In this document: in pieces, positions 1 to 6,671 of the stretch
Layout: every line of letters begins with the position of its first letter
Position numbering within the stretch: the first letter of the stretch is position 1
NCBI GenBank assembly: GCA_910587575.1
Contig: CAJULU010000004.1
Span: 40,899 to 50,597 of the forward strand
DNA length: 9,699 bases
Source of the DNA: an uncultured Dorea sp.
Lineage (GTDB): Bacteria > Bacillota > Clostridia > Lachnospirales > Lachnospiraceae
Direction of reading: 5' to 3'
Position numbers and translations under genes: made by a program
The notes under the pieces: model-generated
What the model was told of the DNA's origin: nothing
The model's database searches: none
What the model saw: only the letters and a program-made list of their open reading frames with translations

Positions 1-7
1 CTTTACA

Positions 8-1624
8 ATGAGAGAAAAGAAAAGAGTATTCTTAGGCGTATTCACATTCCTGTGCATTCTGGCCTGCGGTTCCATGACGGTATTTGCGGCAGACGAAGCA
101 GCAGAGTACGTGCCGGCGATGTATGCGTCCTTCTGGTCGCTGATACCGCCGGTTGTAGCCATTGCGCTGGCGCTGATCACGAAGGAAGTATATAGTTCCT
201 TATTCGTAGGAATCCTGATTGGAGGAATCTTTTACTCCGGCTTCACATTTGAGACTACCATTACCCATGTATTCCAGGACGGTATCGTAGGCGTGCTGTC
301 TGACGGTTACAACGTCGGTATTCTGGTATTCCTGGTAGTGCTTGGAATCATGGTGTGCCTGATGAACAAGGCGGGAGGTTCCGCAGCATTCGGACGGTGG
401 GCCAGCGTACATATTAAGAGCCGGGTAGGGGCGCAGCTTGCTACGATTCTGCTGGGCGTGCTGATTTTTATTGATGATTACTTTAACTGTCTGACAGTGG
501 GAAGCGTTATGCGTCCGGTGACAGATAAGCATAATATTTCCCGGGCCAAGCTGTCCTATCTGATTGACGCTACGGCGGCTCCGGTGTGCATTATCGCACC
601 GATTTCTTCCTGGGCGGCGGCAGTTACCGGATTCGTAGAAGGAGAAGACGGTTTTTCCATCTTTATCCGGGCCATTCCTTATAATTACTATGCCATCCTT
701 ACGGTGGTGATGATGGTCACGATTGTGGTGATGAAGATTGACTACGGCCCCATGAAACTGCATGAGAAGAATGCGCTGAACGGGGATCTCTATACGACTC
801 CGGACAGGCCATATGCCAATGCGGAGGAGGATGTGGATGAGAGTAAGGGAACGGTGCTTGACCTGGTGGTTCCAATCATAGTTCTGATTATCTGCTGTGT
901 GATCGGAATGATCTATACAGGCGGTTTCTTTGATGGAGCCGGGTTTGTAGAGGCGTTTTCCAACAGTGATGCTTCTGTGGGACTGATGCTTGGAAGTTTC
1001 TTTGCGCTGGTAATTACCATTGCATTCTATGCGGTACGGAAGGTCCTGAAGTTCAGTGAGTCTATGGCCTGTGTGCCGGATGGTTTCAAGGCAATGGTTC
1101 CGGCCATACTGATTCTTACCTTTGCATGGACGCTGAAGGCGATGACGGACAGCCTTGGAGCGGCAGAGTATGTGGCCGGTATCATGGATTCTGCTGCAGG
1201 CGGACTTGTGAATCTGCTTCCGGCGATTATTTTCCTGGTAGGCTGTTTCCTGGCATTTGCTACAGGTACATCCTGGGGAACCTTTGGAATCCTGATTCCA
1301 ATCGTAGTGGCCGTGTTTGCAGGAACCAATGAGACGATGATGATCATCTCCATTTCCGCATGTATGGCAGGCGCCGTCTGCGGCGACCACTGTTCACCGA
1401 TTTCTGATACAACGATTATGGCATCCGCAGGAGCACAGAGTAATCATGTCAACCATGTGACGACACAGCTGCCTTATGCGATTACGGTAGCGGCAGTCTC
1501 CTTTGTGAATTATGCCATTGCCGGATTTGTGAAGAATGCGTTTATCTGTCTCCCCATCGGGATTGTGCTGATGGTGGGAACGCTGTTTGCCATAAAAAAT
1601 ATAACAGAGGGAAAAGAAGAATAG
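8..1624 (+). CDS. NhaC-family Na+/H+ antiporter-type membrane transporter
   Basis: This is a polytopic inner-membrane secondary transporter of 538 residues, the usual size for the NhaC-type (PF03553) family, which exchanges Na+ or organic substrates for protons. Family signatures are visible: IDDYFN at residues 155-160 followed by SVMRPVTDKH, a GTSWGTFG turn at 420-427, and GDHCSPISDTT at 459-469. A charged soluble loop at about 245-282 splits two bundles of hydrophobic segments. The N-terminus (residues 1-28) is a basic stretch, a hydrophobic core and a VFA/AD junction, so it looks like a cleavable signal peptide. The ATG at 8 is taken as the start because this signal-like segment begins there, but only 7 bases lie upstream, so no ribosome binding site can be seen and an upstream start is possible. 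It is followed by a terminator and appears to end its own transcript. Substrate cannot be assigned: some relatives exchange malate/lactate or amino acids. Confidence 0.9.
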   Translation: MREKKRVFLGVFTFLCILACGSMTVFAADEAAEYVPAMYASFWSLIPPVVAIALALITKEVYSSLFVGILIGGIFYSGFTFETTITHVFQDGIVGVLSDGYNVGILVFLVVLGIMVCLMNKAGGSAAFGRWASVHIKSRVGAQLATILLGVLIFIDDYFNCLTVGSVMRPVTDKHNISRAKLSYLIDATAAPVCIIAPISSWAAAVTGFVEGEDGFSIFIRAIPYNYYAILTVVMMVTIVVMKIDYGPMKLHEKNALNGDLYTTPDRPYANAEEDVDESKGTVLDLVVPIIVLIICCVIGMIYTGGFFDGAGFVEAFSNSDASVGLMLGSFFALVITIAFYAVRKVLKFSESMACVPDGFKAMVPAILILTFAWTLKAMTDSLGAAEYVAGIMDSAAGGLVNLLPAIIFLVGCFLAFATGTSWGTFGILIPIVVAVFAGTNETMMIISISACMAGAVCGDHCSPISDTTIMASAGAQSNHVNHVTTQLPYAITVAAVSFVNYAIAGFVKNAFICLPIGIVLMVGTLFAIKNITEGKEE

Positions 1625-1631
1625 GAAAAAG

Positions 1632-1661
1632 AGGCTGTCGGGAATTCCCCGGCAGCCTTTT
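1632..1661 (+). terminator. Intrinsic terminator after the NhaC-family gene
   Basis: AGGCTGTCGGG (1632-1642) pairs with CCCGGCAGCCT (1648-1658) over 11 bp with one U-G wobble and a 5-nt loop. A short T-run (1658-1661) follows. It begins 8 bases after the stop codon. The T-run is short, so termination may be incomplete. The A-run just upstream (1626-1630) could give weak activity in the other direction. Confidence 0.85.
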
Positions 1662-1664
1662 AAA

Positions 1665-1702
1665 ATCACTTTACAATCTCCGGCATTATCTGGTAAAGTG
1701 AT
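1665..1702 (+). promoter_or_regulatory. Possible promoter/operator: perfect 10-bp inverted repeat before the DUF554 gene
   Basis: ATCACTTTAC (1665-1674) and GTAAAGTGAT (1693-1702) are exact inverted copies separated by 18 nt. A possible sigma-A promoter lies inside the arms: TTTACA (1670-1675, 5 of 6 to the -35 consensus), an 18-nt spacer, then TAAAGT (1694-1699, 4 of 6 to the -10). That would start transcription near 1706 and leave a leader of about 40 nt before the ATG at 1747. A protein bound to the arms would cover both promoter elements. No T-run follows the repeat, so it is not a terminator. The repeat is directly seen; promoter and operator function are inferred. Confidence 0.4.
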
Positions 1703-1732
1703 ATCTGGAGAGAGTAGAAGAGAATAGAATGG

Positions 1733-1743
1733 AAAGGATGAGG
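1733..1743 (+). promoter_or_regulatory. Ribosome binding site that decides the DUF554 start
   Basis: AAAGGATGAGG places a GGA core 8 nt before the ATG at 1747. The site overlaps the first codons of the alternative ORF start at 1729, so it can only serve 1747. It supports the shorter protein. Confidence 0.6.
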
Positions 1744-1746
1744 CAT

Positions 1747-2478
1747 ATGCCGACAGGAATTATTGTAAATGCACTGTCAATCGCAGTTGGAGGCGTTCTC
1801 GGTGCATTGGCAGGAAACAGAGTGAGTGATGATTTTAAGGCAAAGATCCAGATGATCTTCGGAGTATGTTCCATGGCGATGGGAATCAGTTCTATTGTGC
1901 TGATGAAAAATATGCCTGCAGTGGTGTTCGCAGTGATCATCGGCACGGCGCTGGGGCTGGCCATCCATCTGGAAGATAAGATCAACAGGGGAGGGGCAGC
2001 GATGCAGAGGGTCATCTCAAAGGTAATAGGGACAGGCGGCGCCAAAGAGAACCAGGAAGAGTTTATGGAAACGCTGATCACGGTAATCGTACTGTTCTGT
2101 GCAAGCGGGACGGGGATCTACGGCTCCATTGTGTCTGGAATGAGCGGGGATCACAGTATTATGATTGCCAAATCCATCCTGGATCTTTTTACGGCCATGA
2201 TATTCGCCTGCAGTCTGGGAATGGTGGTGGCGGTGATTGCGGTTCCGCAGTTTTTCATTTTTCTCCTGCTCTTCCTGTGTGCCGGACTGATCTTTCCCTT
2301 GACAACGCCGGAGATGATAGACGATTTCAAAGCCTGCGGCGGGATTCTGATGCTTGCGACCGGTTTCCGTATGATTAAGGTGAAAATGTTTCCCACGGCG
2401 GATATGATTCTGGGGATGGTAATCGTCATGCCTGTCAGTTATTTCTGGTCAGCTTTCATCCTTCCGATGGTCAGTTAG
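1747..2478 (+). CDS. DUF554 family integral membrane protein (YdfK/YqgA type)
   Basis: A 243-residue, very hydrophobic protein of the DUF554 family (E. coli YqgA and B. subtilis YdfK are relatives), with about six to seven membrane segments. Its molecular function is not established; a transport role is only a guess. Family-like stretches are the N-terminal GIIVNALSIAVGGVLGAL, the central LFCASGTGIYGSI followed by KSILDLFTAMIFA, and the late GGILMLATGFRM. The start chosen is the ATG at 1747, because the family normally begins close to this G-I-(V)-N motif and AAAGGATGAGG lies at a suitable distance. In-frame ATGs at 1729 and 1738 would add only 6 or 3 residues. The gene stands between a terminator (1632-1661) and the protease gene. 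No terminator is evident in the 87-nt gap downstream, so read-through into the protease gene is possible. Confidence 0.88.
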   Translation: MPTGIIVNALSIAVGGVLGALAGNRVSDDFKAKIQMIFGVCSMAMGISSIVLMKNMPAVVFAVIIGTALGLAIHLEDKINRGGAAMQRVISKVIGTGGAKENQEEFMETLITVIVLFCASGTGIYGSIVSGMSGDHSIMIAKSILDLFTAMIFACSLGMVVAVIAVPQFFIFLLLFLCAGLIFPLTTPEMIDDFKACGGILMLATGFRMIKVKMFPTADMILGMVIVMPVSYFWSAFILPMVS

Positions 2479-2509
2479 AGAAGTTTTTGTAATTTCTCTT
2501 GTAGAGAAG
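2477..2509 (+). repeat. Short repeat set able to form two mutually exclusive hairpins
   Basis: TAGAGAAG occurs at 2476-2483 and again at 2502-2509. TTCTCT (2494-2499) between them can pair with AGAGAA of either copy (2477-2482 or 2503-2508). The downstream pairing has a 3-nt loop, the upstream one an 11-nt loop containing a T-run. The first copy overlaps the stop codon of the DUF554 gene. Neither hairpin is followed by a T-run, so neither is a convincing terminator. Confidence 0.35.
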
Positions 2510-2527
2510 GGAAAAATTGGATAGAAT
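2499..2527 (+). promoter_or_regulatory. Weak candidate promoter for the protease-era block
   Basis: TAGAAT (2522-2527) matches the -10 consensus at 5 of 6. With a 17-nt spacer the -35 would be TTGTAG (2499-2504), only 3 of 6. It lies in the 87-nt gap after the DUF554 stop and would start transcription near 2534, about 30 nt before the ATG at 2566. The -35 overlaps the repeat set above. It is plausible but not strong. Confidence 0.3.
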
Positions 2528-2544
2528 GTGTAGTAGCAGGAGCG

Positions 2545-2551
2545 AAAGGAG
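2545..2551 (+). promoter_or_regulatory. Ribosome binding site with long spacing before the protease start
   Basis: AAAGGAG is a strong Shine-Dalgarno match but ends 14 nt before the ATG at 2566, longer than the usual 5-9. An in-frame TAG at 2560-2562 rules out any start further upstream. The next ATG (2596) has no better site and would remove conserved N-terminal residues. Confidence 0.5.
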
Positions 2552-2565
2552 AATAAGAATAGCAG

Positions 2566-5487
2566 ATGAGTATCAGAGACTTGAAGACATACGAGATGAT
2601 AAAAGAAGAGGAATTGAACGGAATCCAGGCAAAGGGGTATCTGCTCCGTCATAAGAAGAGCAGGGCGAGGGTTCTTTTGATAGAGAAAGACGACAATAAT
2701 AAGGTGTTCAGCATCGGTTTCCGCACGCCGCCGGGTGACAGCACGGGAGTTCCCCACATCATGGAACATTCGGTACTGTGCGGCTCCAAGAACTTCCCGG
2801 CAAAGGATCCCTTCGTGGAACTGGTAAAGGGATCCCTGAACACATTTCTGAATGCCATGACCTATCCCGACAAGACGGTGTACCCGGTGGCCAGCTGCAA
2901 TGATAAGGATTTTCAGAATCTGATGCATGTGTATATGGATGCGGTGCTTTATCCGAACATTTACCGGCACGAAGAGATTTTCCGGCAGGAAGGCTGGAGT
3001 TATAAACTGGATTCCGATAAGGACAGGCTTCAATATAACGGTGTCGTATATAATGAGATGAAGGGGGCGTTTTCCTCCCCGGAGGGAGTGTTGGACCGGG
3101 TCATTTTAAACACGCTGTTCCCGGACACTTCCTATGCCAATGAGTCCGGCGGAGACCCGGAGGTGATTCCAAAGCTTACCTATGAACAATTCCTGGATTT
3201 CCACAGGAAATATTATCACCCGTCCAACAGCTACATTTATCTGTACGGGGATATGGACATGGAAGAGAAGCTTCGCTGGCTTGACCGGGAATATCTGAGT
3301 GATTTCGATGCAAAAGAAGTAGATTCCCGGATCCGGTACCAGGAGCCTTTTGAAGAAATGTGTGAGAAGACCATACCTTACTCCATATCCAGTGAGGAAT
3401 CCGAGGAGGACAATACCTATCTTTCTTACAACAAGGTCATCGGCACCAGCCTTGACCGGGAACTGTACCTTGCATTCCAGGTTCTGGATTATGCCCTCCT
3501 TTCCGCACCAGGTGCGCCTCTGAAAAAAGCGCTGACAGATGCAGGCATTGGGAAAGACATTATGGGTTCCTATGACAACGGGATCTATCAGCCCATCTTT
3601 TCAGTAATTGCCAAGAATGCCAATGAAGACCAGAAGCAGGACTTTGTAGAACTGGTTGAGGGTGTTCTTAAGGATCTCGCAGAGAAGGGAATCGACAGAA
3701 AGGCTCTGGAGGCAGGGCTTAATTATCATGAGTTCCGTTACCGGGAGGCGGATTTCGGCAATTATCCCAAGGGGCTGATGTATGGGCTGCAGATGCTGGA
3801 CAGCTGGCTTTATGATGAGGAAGAGCCTTTCATGCATGTGGAGGCCTTAGAGACGTTCGATTTTCTGAAAAAGCAGGTGGGAACCACATACTACGAAGAA
3901 CTGATCCGCAAGTATCTCCTTGATAACACCCATGGAGCCGTGGTAATCGTGAAGCCGGAGAAGGGACGCACCGCACGGATGGATGCAGAACTTGACCGGC
4001 AGCTTCAGGAATACAAGTCAGGGCTTACGGCAGAAGAAGTGGAAGAACTGGTGAAGAAGACGGCAGGGCTTGAGGCTTACCAGTCTGCGCCGGAGAAAGA
4101 AGAAGATCTGGAACGCATCCCAGTACTGAGACGTGAGGACATTTCCCGGGAGATTGAACCAATCGTGAATGAAGAGATGAACCTTGCGGGAATCCCGGTG
4201 ATTTTCCATGAAATCGAGACCAATGGAATCGGATATCTGGACGTACTGTTTGACATCTCCGGTATCCGGGAGGAGCTTTTGCCCTATGTGGGGATTCTTC
4301 AGTCGGTGCTCGGCATTATTGATACAGAGCATTATGGTTATGGGGAATTGTTTAACGAGATCAATATGCATACGGGCGGGATCGGAACATCCCTGGAACT
4401 TTATTCGGATGTGACCAATATCAGGGAGAAAGCATTCAAGGCCACGTTTGAGATCAAGGGAAAGGCGTTGTATGGCAAGCTTCCGGTGGTATTTTCCATG
4501 ATGAGCGAGATTCTGACGGCTTCCAGACTGTCAGACACGAAGCGGCTTAAGGAGATTCTTGCCATGGTGAAGTCCAGGCTTCTCATGCGGTTCCAGTCTT
4601 CCGGGCATACGACTGCGGCTCTTCGGGCCATGTCTTATGCGTCTCCCTCGGCGAAGCTTAAGGACATGACGAACGGAATTGAGTTCTATCAGACGGTTGC
4701 GCATATTGAGGAGCATTTTGAGGAGGAGAAGGACGGCCTGGCAGAGATTTTACAGAGTCTTGCCGAACAGATTTTCCGTCCCGATCATATGATGATCAGC
4801 TATACGGCTTCCAGAGACGGCCTTAAAGGGATTGAGGTTCATCTGGAAGAGATGAAGAGCCGCCTCTGTCATGGAGCGCCCAGGGAAGAGGCCTGCGTCA
4901 TCCACTGTGAGAAGAAGAACGAAGGGTTCAAGACCGCATCCAAGGTGCAGTATGTGGCCAGGACCGGGAATTTTATTGACCACGGTGCAGAATATACCGG
5001 AGCGCTGCAGATTCTGAAGGTGATCTTAAGCTACGATTACCTGTGGCAGAACATCCGTGTAAAAGGCGGGGCCTATGGCTGTATGAGTAATTTTAACAGA
5101 ATCGGCGAGGGATATTTTGTATCTTACCGTGACCCGAACCTGGAACGGACCATCGAAGTCTATGAAGGCGTTGTGGACTATCTGAAGAATTTTACCGTCA
5201 GCGAGCGGGACATGACGAAATATATTATCGGAACCATGAGCAATGTGGACCAGCCCATGACTCCGGCCATCAAGGGCGAACGGTCTATGAACCTCTATAT
5301 GAATAAGGTGAGCGCTGACATGATCAAGAAAGAGCGCAGCCAGATCTTAGATGCGGATCAGGAAGATATCCGGAAGCTTGCTAAGGTGGCAGAGGCAGTG
5401 CTTCAGGCAGAACAGCTGTGCGTCATCGGAAGCGAAGAGAAGATTGAAGAGAACCGGGAACTGTTCCAGACGGTGGCAGGTTTCTGA
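2566..5487 (+). CDS. M16C zinc metalloprotease (presequence protease/insulinase-like)
   Basis: A 973-residue single-chain peptidase of the M16 family, PreP-like branch, that in studied homologues degrades unfolded peptides inside a closed chamber. The inverted zinc motif HIMEH is at residues 64-68 (ligands His64 and His68, catalytic Glu67). The third ligand is predicted to be Glu164 in VVYNEMKG, 100 residues further on, as in PreP enzymes. The C-terminal half carries Arg831 and Tyr837 in RVKGGAYG, the Arg/Tyr pair that contacts substrate in this family. A middle region at about 470-720 fits the M16C-associated domain. All key residues are present, so the enzyme is probably active. There is no signal peptide or membrane segment, so it should be cytoplasmic. 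Only 44 nt separate it from era with no terminator, which suggests cotranscription. Its bacterial substrate is not known; recycling of short peptides is an inference. Confidence 0.93.
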   Translation: MSIRDLKTYEMIKEEELNGIQAKGYLLRHKKSRARVLLIEKDDNNKVFSIGFRTPPGDSTGVPHIMEHSVLCGSKNFPAKDPFVELVKGSLNTFLNAMTYPDKTVYPVASCNDKDFQNLMHVYMDAVLYPNIYRHEEIFRQEGWSYKLDSDKDRLQYNGVVYNEMKGAFSSPEGVLDRVILNTLFPDTSYANESGGDPEVIPKLTYEQFLDFHRKYYHPSNSYIYLYGDMDMEEKLRWLDREYLSDFDAKEVDSRIRYQEPFEEMCEKTIPYSISSEESEEDNTYLSYNKVIGTSLDRELYLAFQVLDYALLSAPGAPLKKALTDAGIGKDIMGSYDNGIYQPIFSVIAKNANEDQKQDFVELVEGVLKDLAEKGIDRKALEAGLNYHEFRYREADFGNYPKGLMYGLQMLDSWLYDEEEPFMHVEALETFDFLKKQVGTTYYEELIRKYLLDNTHGAVVIVKPEKGRTARMDAELDRQLQEYKSGLTAEEVEELVKKTAGLEAYQSAPEKEEDLERIPVLRREDISREIEPIVNEEMNLAGIPVIFHEIETNGIGYLDVLFDISGIREELLPYVGILQSVLGIIDTEHYGYGELFNEINMHTGGIGTSLELYSDVTNIREKAFKATFEIKGKALYGKLPVVFSMMSEILTASRLSDTKRLKEILAMVKSRLLMRFQSSGHTTAALRAMSYASPSAKLKDMTNGIEFYQTVAHIEEHFEEEKDGLAEILQSLAEQIFRPDHMMISYTASRDGLKGIEVHLEEMKSRLCHGAPREEACVIHCEKKNEGFKTASKVQYVARTGNFIDHGAEYTGALQILKVILSYDYLWQNIRVKGGAYGCMSNFNRIGEGYFVSYRDPNLERTIEVYEGVVDYLKNFTVSERDMTKYIIGTMSNVDQPMTPAIKGERSMNLYMNKVSADMIKKERSQILDADQEDIRKLAKVAEAVLQAEQLCVIGSEEKIEENRELFQTVAGF

Positions 5488-5531
5488 TCCGTCTGCCGTT
5501 CAGTTTAGAAAGAAGAAAAACAGGAGAAGCT

Positions 5532-6428
5532 ATGAGAAAAGACTATAAATCCGGTTTTGTAACCTTGATCGGACGTCCCAATGTAGGAAAATCTACGTTG
5601 ATGAATTATCTGATCGGCCAGAAGATTGCCATTACATCCAACAAGCCTCAGACCACCCGGAACCGTATTCAGACGGTGCTGACTACCGAGGAGGGACAGA
5701 TTGTGTTTGTGGATACGCCGGGAATCCACAAGGCGAAGAACAAGCTGGGCGAATATATGGTGAATGTGGCGGAGAAGACGCTGAATGAAGTGGATGTGGT
5801 GTTATGGCTGGTGGAGCCGACTACCTTCATCGGAGCCGGGGAGCAGCATATTGCGAAGCAGCTTAAGAAGGTAAAAACGCCGGTGATTCTGGTCATCAAT
5901 AAGACTGACAGTGTAAAGCGGGAAGAGGTATTTCCGGCGATTGCCGCTTACAAGGACATCTATGATTTTGCGGAGATCGTTCCTGTCTCGGCAAGGAACG
6001 GCAGTAACACGGATGAACTGATCCGTGTGGTGATGAGTTATCTTCCCTATGGTCCCCAGTTCTATGACGAGGATACGGTGACGGATCAGCCGGAACGTCA
6101 GATCGTGGCAGAACTGATCCGGGAGAAGGCGCTCCACTGCCTGCAGGATGAGATTCCCCACGGAATCGCTGTGGCAATTGACCGCATGAAAGCAAACCGT
6201 AAGGTCATGCATATTGATGCAACGATTATCTGCGAACGGGATTCACACAAGGGGATAATTATTGGCAGACAAGGAAATATGTTGAAAAAAATCGGCAGTA
6301 CCGCCCGTTTTGAGATTGAAAAAATGCTGGAAATGCAGGTAAATCTGAAGCTCTGGGTGAAAGTGAAAAAGGACTGGCGGGACAGCGAATTTCTGATGAA
6401 AAATTTTGGATATCGGGAAGAAGAATAA
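5532..6428 (+). CDS. era: GTPase Era, 16S rRNA/30S assembly factor
   Basis: A 298-residue Era protein, normal full length. It binds the 3' end of 16S rRNA during maturation of the small ribosomal subunit and couples this to GTP hydrolysis, at the cytoplasmic face or on pre-30S particles. GTPase motifs are all present: G1 GRPNVGKS at residues 14-21, the G2 switch with TTRNRI at 41-46, G3 DTPG at 61-64, G4 NKTD at 123-126 and G5 SAR at 153-155. The C-terminal KH RNA-binding domain has its GxxG loop, GRQG, at 245-248 inside HKGIIIGRQGNMLKKIG. The start is supported by AGGAG (5522-5526), 5 nt before the ATG. It follows the protease gene closely and precedes the yqzL-like gene and recO, the order seen in B. 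subtilis. No abnormality is seen. Confidence 0.98.
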   Translation: MRKDYKSGFVTLIGRPNVGKSTLMNYLIGQKIAITSNKPQTTRNRIQTVLTTEEGQIVFVDTPGIHKAKNKLGEYMVNVAEKTLNEVDVVLWLVEPTTFIGAGEQHIAKQLKKVKTPVILVINKTDSVKREEVFPAIAAYKDIYDFAEIVPVSARNGSNTDELIRVVMSYLPYGPQFYDEDTVTDQPERQIVAELIREKALHCLQDEIPHGIAVAIDRMKANRKVMHIDATIICERDSHKGIIIGRQGNMLKKIGSTARFEIEKMLEMQVNLKLWVKVKKDWRDSEFLMKNFGYREEE

Positions 6429-6449
6429 AATCATGCATCCATGGGACAA

Positions 6450-6461
6450 CCTAACCTTAGG
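6450..6461 (+). repeat. Palindrome CCTAA-CC-TTAGG in the era-yqzL gap
   Basis: CCTAA (6450-6454) and TTAGG (6457-6461) are exact inverted copies around a 2-nt centre. The 2-nt centre favours a DNA-level site over an RNA hairpin. No known operator is recognised, and chance occurrence is quite possible. Confidence 0.3.
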
Positions 6462-6487
6462 ATTTGTAGAAACTGTATGGAAGAACA

Positions 6488-6500
6488 GCCGGATTCCGGC
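6488..6500 (+). repeat. Small GC-rich hairpin before the yqzL-like gene
   Basis: GCCGG (6488-6492), loop ATT, CCGGC (6496-6500) forms a 5-bp stem with a triloop, 25 nt before the ATG at 6526 and ending 15 nt before its Shine-Dalgarno. No T-run follows, so it is not a terminator. It might influence mRNA stability between era and the next gene. Confidence 0.35.
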
Positions 6501-6525
6501 AGGATACTGAGGACGAGGTGAGAAC

Positions 6526-6669
6526 ATGGAAGAAGAATACTGGAAACGTTTCCTTAAGACGGGAAAGATCAAGGATTATCTCTATTATAAAGGAATGAAA
6601 ATCTGCACACAGGTAATGGAGAGGTATACCGAAGTCCGCCCGCCCGAAGGGCATGCATCCCGGTCTTAA
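6526..6669 (+). CDS. yqzL: YqzL-like small protein (47 residues) between era and recO
   Basis: A 47-codon gene, shorter than most gene-callers' cut-offs. AGGTG (6516-6520) lies 5 nt before the ATG, a well-placed ribosome binding site. The residue pattern YWKRFLKTGKIKDYLYYK at 5-22 matches the YqzL-like family as I recall it: an aromatic pair, F, TG, I, then YL followed by Y/F-K. The position between era and recO is the same as B. subtilis yqzL, whose protein is of similar length. The function of the family is unknown. There are no membrane segments; the protein is basic at its core with a variable tail (36-47) rich in Pro, Gly and Arg. Its TAA ends 2 nt before the annotated recO ATG, so translation of the two is probably coupled. 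The ORF, binding site and position are directly seen; the family assignment is from memory. Confidence 0.8.
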   Translation: MEEEYWKRFLKTGKIKDYLYYKGMKICTQVMERYTEVRPPEGHASRS

Positions 6670-6671
6670 GG

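Noticed and set aside
200..1390. 396-codon open frame on the minus strand inside the NhaC-family gene
   Set aside because: It lies fully antisense to a clear transporter gene, and its product is rich in His, Arg, Asn and Gln with no domain pattern. It is the expected shadow of a membrane protein's codon use.
8..2478. NhaC-family and DUF554 genes as a two-gene transport system
   Set aside because: A good terminator and a probable separate promoter lie between them, and I know of no functional link between the families.
2494..2508. TTCTCT-TGT-AGAGAA hairpin as a terminator for the DUF554 gene
   Set aside because: The stem is 6 bp and AT-rich and is followed by GGGAAAAATT, not a T-run. The reverse direction is no better.
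6433..6510. 25-codon ORF (ATG to TGA) in the era-yqzL gap, as a possible leader peptide
   Set aside because: It has no convincing ribosome binding site, ends before the yqzL-like start, and has no run of regulatory codons. Its length is what chance would give.
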